From Bacteroidetes bacterium QS_8_68_15 (GTDB lineage Bacteria > Bacteroidota > Rhodothermia > Rhodothermales > Salinibacteraceae): DNA of 5,503 nt. Location of the stretch: the NCBI GenBank assembly GCA_003023245.1, contig PXTR01000137.1, positions 1 to 5,503 of the forward strand. Direction: 5' to 3'. How positions within the stretch are numbered: the stretch's first letter is position 1; each line of letters starts with the position of its first letter. Positions 1 to 5,414 of the stretch are shown here, one piece after another. Under the pieces are notes generated by a model. It worked only from the letters and a program-made list of their open reading frames with translations. It did no database searches and was not told where the DNA came from. The translations under genes and the position numbers were made by a program.

Positions 1-40
1 CCGGTGTCGCGCACTCGGTCAGGCGCTCGGGACGCCCCAT
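1..40 (-). CDS. Possible start of a further downstream gene, cut by the window edge
   Basis: An ATG at 40-38 on the minus strand lies four bases after the stop codon of the alkaline phosphatase and stays open to the window edge, giving MGRPERLTECATP. The tight spacing would suit the next gene of the same transcription unit. Thirteen residues are too few to identify a family. The R-L-T wording near the start faintly recalls the N-terminus of selenide, water dikinase, but this is only a guess. It could equally be non-coding sequence. Confidence 0.3.
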   Translation of the reverse strand, partial: MGRPERLTECATP

Positions 41-44
41 GCCG

Positions 45-1361
45 TCAGCGCCCCGAACGACGGTCGACCGCTGCCGCCTGCGGTCCGCTGCCGCCGCCGT
101 CCAGAACGCCTTTCAGCCCCAGCAGGCGCGCCATCGTGACGGGCAGGTCGGTGTTTTCCTGCACGCCGGTGAAGCGCTGCGCACCGGGACCGTAGGCCAG
201 CAGCGGCACCCACGCGGCCGTGTGGTCGAAGTTGGTCCAGCGCGCGGTGACGCGTCCCGTCTCGTACGCCCCTTCCGTGATGTGAAGCCCGCCGGTGTCG
301 TGGTCGGCGGTGACGACGACGAGCGTGGAGCCGGCGCGCGCGGCGAAGCGAAGCGCGCGCTCGACGGCGCGGTCCAGCTCGCGCGTGTACCGCCGCGTGG
401 CTCCCAGGCGGTTGGTGTGGCCCGCCGCGTCGGTGCCTTCCTGCTCGGCGACGAGGAAAAACCCGTCGTCGGACCGGCGCTGGAGTTGCTGGACGGCTGC
501 CTCGACCATCCGGGCCAGCGGAGGCCCGTACATGGTGGGAAAGCGCCCCTCGCGCTCGGGAAACAGCCCCAGCCAGCGCGCCGCGGTGTCGCCCGGGGCG
601 GCAGGAGCCGGAGCAGGGGCGAACTCCGCCAGCGAGGAGTCCACCGCGAAGCCCTGCTGCTGCGCCACGCGCCGCAGGCGGTCGGTGAACACGTCGGGTT
701 GGTGCCCGCCCAGGAGCACGTCGGCGCGCCCCGCGATCATCTGGCGGGCGATGGCGTCGTAGTCATCGCGCGAGGGCGTGTGCGCGGTGAAGCCCGCCGG
801 GGTGGCGTCGGTCAGGTAGGAGGTGGTGACGACGCCCGTCGCCATTCCCCGGCGCGCGGCGACCTCCAGGAGGGACGGGCGCTTTTGCCCGTCCGGCGTC
901 ATCCCGATGGTATGGTTGGTCGTCTTGAAGCCGGTAGCCATCGCCGTCGCGCCCGCCCCGGAGTCGGTGATCGGGCTCGTCAGCGAGTGGGTGCGCACCA
1001 GGCCCGTCACGGGCATCCGGCTCATCGCCAGGCGGCGCTCCGCCAGCGCGTCGACGGTCGAGAGCATCGAGAGGCCCATCCCGTCGCCGACGAAGAAGAT
1101 GACGTTCCGCACGGGGGCCGTCGCCGCGCTACGGTCGGCCAGCGCTCCAGCGGCGCGGCGGGCGGAGTCTGCTGCCGCGGCCGGGAGCGGCGGCGCCGGC
1201 TCTTGCTCGCCGGGCAGCGCGGCGTGGGCGACAGTCTCGTAGGTCGGCCGCACGGGAATGCCGACGACCTGTCCGCCGACGTACCCCAGCCCCGCCAGCA
1301 CGACGACGGCGGTGCAGAGCCACATGAAGCCTCGGGCCGCCCAGCGGAGCACGTTTTTCAC
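45..1361 (-). CDS. Membrane-anchored alkaline phosphatase (PhoA superfamily)
   Basis: This 438-residue protein should hydrolyse phosphate monoesters at two zinc ions and one magnesium, outside the cytoplasmic membrane. The metal and catalytic residues of the PhoA family can be read in order: D93 in VGDGMG, the nucleophile S134 in TDSGAGATA, D185 and T187 in LTDATPAG (E. coli D153/T155 positions), R198 in HTPSRD (phosphate-binding Arg166 position), E306, D311 and H315 in AEQEGTDAAGH, D353-H354 in TADHDTGG, and H380 in FDHTAAW. Residues about 13-34 form one hydrophobic segment after K2, R6 and R10, so it is an uncleaved anchor or a signal peptide; I see no convincing lipobox. An Ala/Pro-rich linker (about 50-83) joins it to the catalytic domain (about 85-415). 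The GTG start is chosen because it overlaps the dnaN stop as GTGA and gives a complete N-terminal export segment. The overlap suggests translational coupling with dnaN. The substrate is unknown. Confidence 0.92.
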   Translation of the reverse strand: MKNVLRWAARGFMWLCTAVVVLAGLGYVGGQVVGIPVRPTYETVAHAALPGEQEPAPPLPAAAADSARRAAGALADRSAATAPVRNVIFFVGDGMGLSMLSTVDALAERRLAMSRMPVTGLVRTHSLTSPITDSGAGATAMATGFKTTNHTIGMTPDGQKRPSLLEVAARRGMATGVVTTSYLTDATPAGFTAHTPSRDDYDAIARQMIAGRADVLLGGHQPDVFTDRLRRVAQQQGFAVDSSLAEFAPAPAPAAPGDTAARWLGLFPEREGRFPTMYGPPLARMVEAAVQQLQRRSDDGFFLVAEQEGTDAAGHTNRLGATRRYTRELDRAVERALRFAARAGSTLVVVTADHDTGGLHITEGAYETGRVTARWTNFDHTAAWVPLLAYGPGAQRFTGVQENTDLPVTMARLLGLKGVLDGGGSGPQAAAVDRRSGR

Positions 1362-2572
1362 GCAGGCGTGTTGAGCATGACCGGCATGATGAGCATGAGC
1401 ATGTCTTCCCCCTCGCGCTGCTCGTCGGGGAGGACGATGCCGGCACGGTTGGGGGTGGAGAGCTTGAACAGCACGTCCTCCACATCCGAGAAGTTGCTCA
1501 AGACCTCCGTCAGGTAGTTGGCGTTGAAGCCGATGGTCATTTCCTGCTCACCCTTGCCGTCGAATTCGCAGCGCACCTCTTCGTGCGCCTCGGAGGAGCG
1601 CTCGATGTCCTCGGCGCTGATTTCGAGGCGGTCGTCGTCGATATGGAGGCGGATCTGGTTGGTCGTGGAGGAGGAGTAGAGGCCCACGCGCTTCACCGCG
1701 GCCAGGAGCGCCTCGCGCCCCACGGTGAGCGTCTTTTCGTTTTCGTCGGGAATGACGGCTCCGTAGTTCGGATACGTCTCGTCGATGAGGCGCGCCATCA
1801 CCTGCGCCGAGCCGAAGTTGAAGCCGACGTGCCCCTCGCCGACGCTGATGGTGCAGAGGCCGCTTTCCCCTTCTTCCTCGCCGTCGTCGTCGCCCGCGTC
1901 GGGCTGCCCCGAGGCCACGCGCCCGGCCAGCGAAAGCGCCTTCTCCGGCACGATGAAGGACAGCTCGTCCTCGCTGACCATCGCGTCGGTGGTAAGGCGC
2001 ACGAGACGGTGCCCGTCGGTGGCGACCGTGCGCCCTTCCTCGGGGCCGATCTCGAAGTAAATGCCCATCATCGCCGGCCGCAGCGCGTCTTGCGAGACGG
2101 CGAAGCTGGTCTTCGCGATCGCGCGGCTCAGCAGCGCGCTCTCGATCTCGATGCGGCTTTCCTCGCTTTCGAGCGCCGGCAGGTCGGGGTAGTCTTCCCC
2201 GTCGTGGCCGACCATCTTGTACTCGCCCTGGTCGGTTTCGAGGCGCACGGCGATCTGGTCGTCGCCCTCCGCGTCCCCCGCGCCGGCGGAGAACGTCACC
2301 GGCAGGTCGGGAAGCGCGCGGAGGGTGTCGATGAGGCGGCGCGCCGGCACGGCGATGCCCTCGCGCCCGGCCTCGCCGTTGGCGGCGAACTGCACGCTGG
2401 GCACCTCCTGCACGATGGAGATTTCCAGATCCGTGGCGCTGAGGATCAGGCGGTCGTCTTCCTGCTCGAAGAGAATGCACTCCAGAATCGGGAGCGTGCT
2501 CTTCGAGGGGACGGCGCCGCTGGTGGTGTTGAGCGCGTCGAGCAGGTCGGCGCTGGAAGCAGTGAATTTCAT
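1358..2572 (-). CDS. dnaN: DNA polymerase III beta subunit (sliding clamp)
   Basis: DnaN forms a dimeric ring around DNA that holds the replicative polymerase and other DNA enzymes on the template. The protein has 404 residues, slightly longer than the usual 365-380. It begins MKFTAS, and family wording follows: STLPILECILFE near 25-36, ATDLEISI near 46-53, VPARRLIDTLRALPD near 75-89, DGEDYPDLP near 124-132, ATDGHRLVRL near 184-193, a clear FNANYL near 349-354, TPNRAGIV near 373-380, and the C-terminal MLMLIMPVML. The three clamp domains therefore span the whole length. The extra length lies mainly in an acidic insert at about 221-238 (Q-P-D-A-G-D-D-D-G-E-E-E). The ATG at 2572 is chosen because the in-frame extension to 2824 is Arg/Pro-rich intergenic sequence. 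There is no Shine-Dalgarno motif before it. The gene lies 248 bases after dnaA, and its stop overlaps the start of the phosphatase gene. Confidence 0.96.
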   Translation of the reverse strand: MKFTASSADLLDALNTTSGAVPSKSTLPILECILFEQEDDRLILSATDLEISIVQEVPSVQFAANGEAGREGIAVPARRLIDTLRALPDLPVTFSAGAGDAEGDDQIAVRLETDQGEYKMVGHDGEDYPDLPALESEESRIEIESALLSRAIAKTSFAVSQDALRPAMMGIYFEIGPEEGRTVATDGHRLVRLTTDAMVSEDELSFIVPEKALSLAGRVASGQPDAGDDDGEEEGESGLCTISVGEGHVGFNFGSAQVMARLIDETYPNYGAVIPDENEKTLTVGREALLAAVKRVGLYSSSTTNQIRLHIDDDRLEISAEDIERSSEAHEEVRCEFDGKGEQEMTIGFNANYLTEVLSNFSDVEDVLFKLSTPNRAGIVLPDEQREGEDMLMLIMPVMLNTPA

Positions 2573-2820
2573 GGCGAGGCGGGGACGGCTGTTGGGCGGG
2601 CGGGAATGGGGAGGTACGGAAGAGGGCGGCGTCGGATCCGGCGGTTTGCGTGTGGGGGTGCGGGAGCGTGGGAGTGCGGGGGATTTCGTTGCGCGACCGA
2701 GTCGCCGGCGCGAAAAGAGCGGCGTGCGAAAAACGAACGCAAGCGCCCTCCTCTTTTTCTCCGAGGCGTCTGCGCCGGTTCGCTCTCCCACGCTTCCCTC
2801 CCCCCACGCTCCCGCGCTCC
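2573..2820. other. dnaA-dnaN intergenic spacer
   Basis: These 248 bases separate dnaA from dnaN. They are too long for a simple translational coupling, and may carry a dnaN promoter. I could not identify a convincing promoter or a Rho-independent terminator. An A5-loop hairpin-like stretch near 2723-2741 (gcgt-gcg-aaaaa-cga-acgc) has a mismatch and no downstream T-run in the dnaA direction. The clearest structure is a 13-bp inverted repeat with an extra copy, listed separately. Open reading frames that cross the spacer are Arg/Pro-rich and look non-coding. Confidence 0.7.
2660..2815. repeat. 13-bp inverted repeat with an extra half-copy between dnaA and dnaN
   Basis: The arm GCGGGAGCGTGGG at 2660-2672 is exactly complementary to CCCACGCTCCCGC at 2803-2815. 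A third copy, CTCCCACGCT at 2785-2794, is complementary to 2666-2675. The two right-hand copies therefore form a direct repeat of CCCACGCT, and both can pair with the left arm, giving two alternative long-range pairings. The spacing (130 bases between the outer arms) is too long for an ordinary terminator. The function is not known. The sequence is rich in purine on one strand, so chance simple-sequence origin is possible. Confidence 0.6.
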
Positions 2821-4548
2821 TCACCGGCTGCGCAGTTCGATCTTGCGGCGCAGGTCCTCGACGGTCTTTTCGTACTGCGGGTCCACCTCCATCTGCTCCT
2901 CGACGCGCTTGTTGGAGTGGATGACCGTCGAGTGGTCGCGCCCGCCGAAGTGCAGGCCGATGGTCTTGAGGGAGTGCCCGGTGAGCTGTTTGCAGTCGAT
3001 CGCGAGGTGCTCGCAGACGATGCGCTGAATCTCCTCGACGGTCAGCTCGGAGCGCGACCCGCTGACGAGGTCGTTCAAGACGTCCTTTGCCAGCGAGAGG
3101 TCCAGGTCACGCTCGTGAAGAGACGCGTGGGCCATCAGCCGGATCAGCGCGCCTTCGAGGTCGCGGATGTTGCTTTTGATGTTGTGCGCCATGAACTCGA
3201 TGATCTCCTCGGGCAACTCGATGCCCTCGTCCTCGGCCTTGCGCCGCAGGATGGCGATGCGCGTTTCCAGCTCCGGGGGCTGCACGTCCGCCGAGAGACC
3301 CCAGCCGAAACGCGAGAGCAGGCGCTCCTCGATGCCGTCGATCTCGCGGGGGGAGCGGTCGGCGGAGAGGACGATCTGCTTGCCGGCCTGGTGGAGCGCG
3401 TTGAAGATGTGGAAGAACTCTTCCTGCGTCTTCTCCTTGCCGCTGAAGAACTGCACGTCGTCGACGATCAGCAGGTCGATCTGCCGGTAAAACATCGAAA
3501 ACTCGTTGATCCGGTTGTTCTGGATCGCCTGCACGAACTCGGTCGTGAAGCGCTCGGAGGAGACGTAGAGCACCGTCTCGGCACCGTGGGTCTGCTCGGC
3601 GTAGTTGCCAATGGCCTGGATCAGGTGGGTTTTCCCCAGCCCCACGCCGCCGTAGACCAGAAACGGGTTGAAGCGCGTGGCGCCCGGCTCCTGCGCAATC
3701 GCCCACGACGCCCCGCGGGCGAGCTGGTTGCAGTCCCCCTCGATGAAGCGCTCGAACGTGTAGCTGTCGTTGAGCTGGCTGTCGACTTTCGACTTTTGCA
3801 GTCCCGGGATGGCGAACGGATTCTGCACCGGCGCCTCTTCTTCTTCCGCTTGCTCTTCCCCGCCGGCCGGGGAGGCGGATTGCTGCTGCCCGCCGTCGCT
3901 GCCGCCGCGGCCCGAAGAACGGACGGACCGCTTCTGCCGCTCGGGGCGGCGCGAGGGATCGGGGTGCTGCCGGTCGCTCTGCTGCTGCTCGCCGCCGCCG
4001 CGACTCGGGGCGTCGTCGAACAAATCGCGGGAGCGCCCCGGCGGCGGCGCCGGCTGCTTCTCCTGGCGTCCCGCCGCCGACGATGACGATTCCGTCGAGC
4101 GCCCCGCATCCGTTTCGCTGCCGGCGGACGCCTCGTTGTCAGGAGAAGAAGAGGAAGCGGAGGAAGGCCGGGCGGGCAGGCGCATCGACGACCCTTCCGA
4201 TCCGCCGCGCTCCCCCTCGCCCCCTCCCGGCTGCTCGATCATGACTTCGTAGAAGAGGCGTCCGTCGTCGCCGAGCACCTTCGTAACGGTCTTGCGCAGG
4301 AGGCCGAAGTAGTGCTCCTCGAGCCACTCGTAGTAGAAGCGGCTCGGCAGCTGCACGGTCAGGCGTTGAACGCCGTCTTCCTTTTCGAGGCTCTGCGCTT
4401 CGAGCGGCTCGAACCACGTCTTGTAGCTCTGCCGGCTGATGTTGTCGCGGATGATCTCCAGGCACGACTGCCAGGCGGTTTCGGCGGCAGGGGAAGCGGA
4501 GACATCCTCAGGAGAAGCGGAGGCGTCGTCGTCGTCGGGCGGCTCCAT
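2821..4548 (-). CDS. dnaA: Chromosomal replication initiator DnaA, with a shortened DNA-binding domain
   Basis: DnaA binds DnaA boxes at oriC, oligomerises with ATP and melts the origin. The protein has 575 residues. Domain I (about 24-105) includes SYKTWFEPLE and FYYEWLEEHYFGLLRK. Domain II (about 106-240) is a very long low-complexity linker rich in Ser, Gly, Glu, Gln and Arg. Domain III starts at NPFAIPGL (243) with SYTFERFIEGDCN. It has Walker A GGVGLGKTH (300-308, K306), Walker B LLIVDD (359-364), a sensor I region LSADRSP (394-400, often LTSDRPP in relatives), the arginine-finger motif ERLLSRF (R413) and NIRDLEGAL (460-468) with sensor II Arg462. Domain IV keeps GLHFGGRDHSTVIHSNK (531-547), but the expected 23 or so residues between D518 and C519, including the basic loop, are absent. 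The ATG at 4548 is preferred because domain I follows closely; the longer in-frame start at 4647 adds only untypical residues. There is no Shine-Dalgarno motif. Confidence 0.95.
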   Translation of the reverse strand: MEPPDDDDASASPEDVSASPAAETAWQSCLEIIRDNISRQSYKTWFEPLEAQSLEKEDGVQRLTVQLPSRFYYEWLEEHYFGLLRKTVTKVLGDDGRLFYEVMIEQPGGGEGERGGSEGSSMRLPARPSSASSSSPDNEASAGSETDAGRSTESSSSAAGRQEKQPAPPPGRSRDLFDDAPSRGGGEQQQSDRQHPDPSRRPERQKRSVRSSGRGGSDGGQQQSASPAGGEEQAEEEEAPVQNPFAIPGLQKSKVDSQLNDSYTFERFIEGDCNQLARGASWAIAQEPGATRFNPFLVYGGVGLGKTHLIQAIGNYAEQTHGAETVLYVSSERFTTEFVQAIQNNRINEFSMFYRQIDLLIVDDVQFFSGKEKTQEEFFHIFNALHQAGKQIVLSADRSPREIDGIEERLLSRFGWGLSADVQPPELETRIAILRRKAEDEGIELPEEIIEFMAHNIKSNIRDLEGALIRLMAHASLHERDLDLSLAKDVLNDLVSGSRSELTVEEIQRIVCEHLAIDCKQLTGHSLKTIGLHFGGRDHSTVIHSNKRVEEQMEVDPQYEKTVEDLRRKIELRSR

Positions 4549-4568
4549 GCGAGTCGGGGAGAGCAAGT

Positions 4569-4594
4569 GACGCGCGCCGACAGGAGCGCGCGTC
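4569..4594 (-). promoter_or_regulatory. Strong hairpin in the presumed dnaA 5' untranslated region
   Basis: GACGCGCGC at 4569-4577 pairs perfectly with GCGCGCGTC at 4586-4594, a 9-bp stem with an 8-base loop (4578-4585). In the dnaA transcript the hairpin would end 20 bases before the ATG at 4548, just outside the usual ribosome footprint start. No T-run follows, so it is not a standard terminator. It could affect translation or mRNA stability of dnaA, or be a chance product of the alternating GC stretch. The role is inferred only. Confidence 0.5.
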
Positions 4595-4678
4595 CATGAG
4601 CAGGCAACAGCAGCGTCGAAAAAAGAAACCGACGGCGGCCGAACCACCGACCGGAGAGCGGGGCTTCACCTCGGCTTT

Positions 4679-4687
4679 TTATCCACA
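4679..4687 (+). promoter_or_regulatory. DnaA box, perfect consensus, closest to dnaA
   Basis: TTATCCACA is an exact high-affinity DnaA box, starting 131 bases upstream of the dnaA ATG. On the minus strand the same bases read TGTGGATAAAAAG, where GATAAA (4 of 6 to TATAAT) could serve as a -10 element for dnaA. No matching -35 hexamer was visible. If this is the promoter, DnaA binding here would repress its own gene. Confidence 0.85.
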
Positions 4688-4762
4688 GCGACCTGTTTCC
4701 CTCCATCCATGACGGGAAGACGTCGCCCCTTCGGAACCGCCGGCGCTTCACGCGCCAACAAG

Positions 4763-4771
4763 TTTTCAACA
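4763..4771 (+). promoter_or_regulatory. Weak DnaA-box candidate
   Basis: TTTTCAACA differs at one base from the relaxed consensus TTWTNCACA (A in place of C at position 6). It has the same orientation as the perfect boxes and lies between them, so it may be a low-affinity site used by cooperating DnaA-ATP. Confidence 0.4.
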
Positions 4772-4814
4772 CCGTAAGCCGTTGCCTCCGAACCTTTTGG
4801 CGAGCAGAGGGAAG

Positions 4815-4823
4815 TTTTGCACA
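4815..4823 (+). promoter_or_regulatory. DnaA box, relaxed consensus
   Basis: TTTTGCACA fits TTWTNCACA fully and departs from TTATCCACA at two positions. It lies in the A+T-richer part of the cluster, in the same orientation as the other boxes. Confidence 0.6.
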
Positions 4824-4834
4824 CCCACAATTCC

Positions 4835-4843
4835 TTCTTCACA
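4835..4843 (+). promoter_or_regulatory. Weak DnaA-box candidate
   Basis: TTCTTCACA has one mismatch to TTWTNCACA (C at position 3). It starts 20 bases after the start of the previous site, close to two helical turns, which would put the two sites on the same DNA face. Confidence 0.4.
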
Positions 4844-4877
4844 TCTGACCACACGGCGATTCCGGCCACAGGCGGAG

Positions 4878-4886
4878 TTATCCACA
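4878..4886 (+). promoter_or_regulatory. DnaA box, perfect consensus, distal to dnaA
   Basis: TTATCCACA is an exact DnaA box. It is followed at 4889-4897 by TTGCCCACA, which has two mismatches to the relaxed consensus and may be a degraded second copy 11 bases on. It has the same orientation as the box at 4679. Confidence 0.85.
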
Positions 4887-4900
4887 GGTTGCCCACACTC

Positions 4901-5414
4901 TACGGCGCGGCGGACGCGCTCTTCTTTAGAATGCGCGCGCTAACGGGCGGGCATCCGGGACGACACGCCGTCGCGTTGCCCCGCGGAGCCTCCGCTGCCG
5001 AACGGAACGCGCCGGGCTTCCGCGGCCGAAGCCGGTTGCTGCTTTACGCGAGAACGGCCCTCGCTTCGGAGGACGCGACAACGGGGGCTTGGGCGGCGGT
5101 CCCATTTCAAAGCGGTACCATGTTAACGATGCTTTCCGGCAACGTCAAGCACCGAAATTGCGATTTCACAGGAGAACGTTTGAAGTCTCTCCAGCCCCCT
5201 GCGAGACGCCCGAAAACGGCCCCGTCGCTCTCGCCCTGAAGACGTGCTCGCAACCGGGTCACGCTCGCGCCGGCGCGCCCAGCGCCTTCCTGCGAAGAGC
5301 CGGCAAAAGCGCCCTCTTCTCCCAATCGGTAGAAACAAGGCTGAACGAGCGGACGTTGGCCGGTTTCTGTGACGCTTCGCTCCAGGCGCTCTCTTCGAAA
5401 ACGACCGCCGGGCC
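4901..5414. other. Non-coding stretch between the DnaA boxes and the DUF177-like gene
   Basis: About 514 bases without a convincing gene. It holds three short GC hairpins in a row (4983-4995, GCGGA/TCCGC; 5015-5033, GGCTTC/GAAGCC; 5048-5064, GCGAG/CTCGC), an A+T-richer island at 5101-5190 (about 53% A+T by my count) with a GAAAT-TGCG-ATTTC inverted repeat at 5154-5167, and a 12-bp palindrome CGCGCCGGCGCG at 5266-5277. The promoter of the gene at 5415 should lie here, but I could not pick one: TAGAAT at 4926-4931 resembles a -10 element but has no -35 partner. Open frames that run through are Arg/Pro/Ala-rich, match no family I know, and cross other signals. Confidence 0.6.

Larger units (their letters stand above)
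4549..4900. other. oriC: Probable chromosomal replication origin (oriC), DnaA-box cluster
   Basis: This region next to dnaA holds five DnaA-box-like 9-mers, all read on the plus strand: TTATCCACA at 4679 and 4878 (perfect), TTTTGCACA at 4815 (matches the relaxed TTWTNCACA), and TTTTCAACA at 4763 and TTCTTCACA at 4835 (one mismatch each). No TGTGNAWAA match on the opposite strand was found here. The interval 4761-4850 is about 50% A+T by my count, clearly above the surrounding coding sequence, and could include the unwinding element. A small GGCGC/GCGCC hairpin lies at 4742-4756. The gene order (dnaA beside the cluster and divergent transcription from both sides) supports the call. I did not find a parS-like GTTTCACGTGAAAC site. 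Confidence 0.8.

Noticed and set aside
39..1517. Long plus-strand frame (492 codons) opposite the phosphatase gene
   Set aside because: It is antisense to a gene with a complete set of catalytic motifs, is rich in Arg, Gly and Ala, and matches no family; typical of GC-rich shadow frames.
2723..2760. Terminator-like hairpin with nearby T-run between dnaA and dnaN
   Set aside because: The stem has a mismatch, and the T-run at 2753-2760 is on the plus strand, downstream of no plus-strand gene.
2573..2824. In-frame N-terminal extension of dnaN up to 2824
   Set aside because: The added 84 residues are Arg/Pro-rich and cross the repeat-bearing spacer; the clamp family starts at MKF (2572).
1583..3028. 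Long plus-strand frame (481 codons) opposite dnaN and the end of dnaA
   Set aside because: Antisense to two well-recognised genes and runs through the spacer; no family wording.
2650..4086. Long plus-strand frame (478 codons) opposite dnaA
   Set aside because: Antisense to conserved DnaA motifs; composition reflects the complement of DnaA codons.
4549..4647. In-frame N-terminal extension of dnaA up to 4647
   Set aside because: The added 33 residues have no DnaA character, and the ATG at 4548 is close before domain I.
4549..5414. parS (ParB-binding) site near the origin
   Set aside because: No stretch resembling GTTTCACGTGAAAC was seen; GAAATTGCGATTTC at 5154-5167 has only 5-bp arms and a different core.
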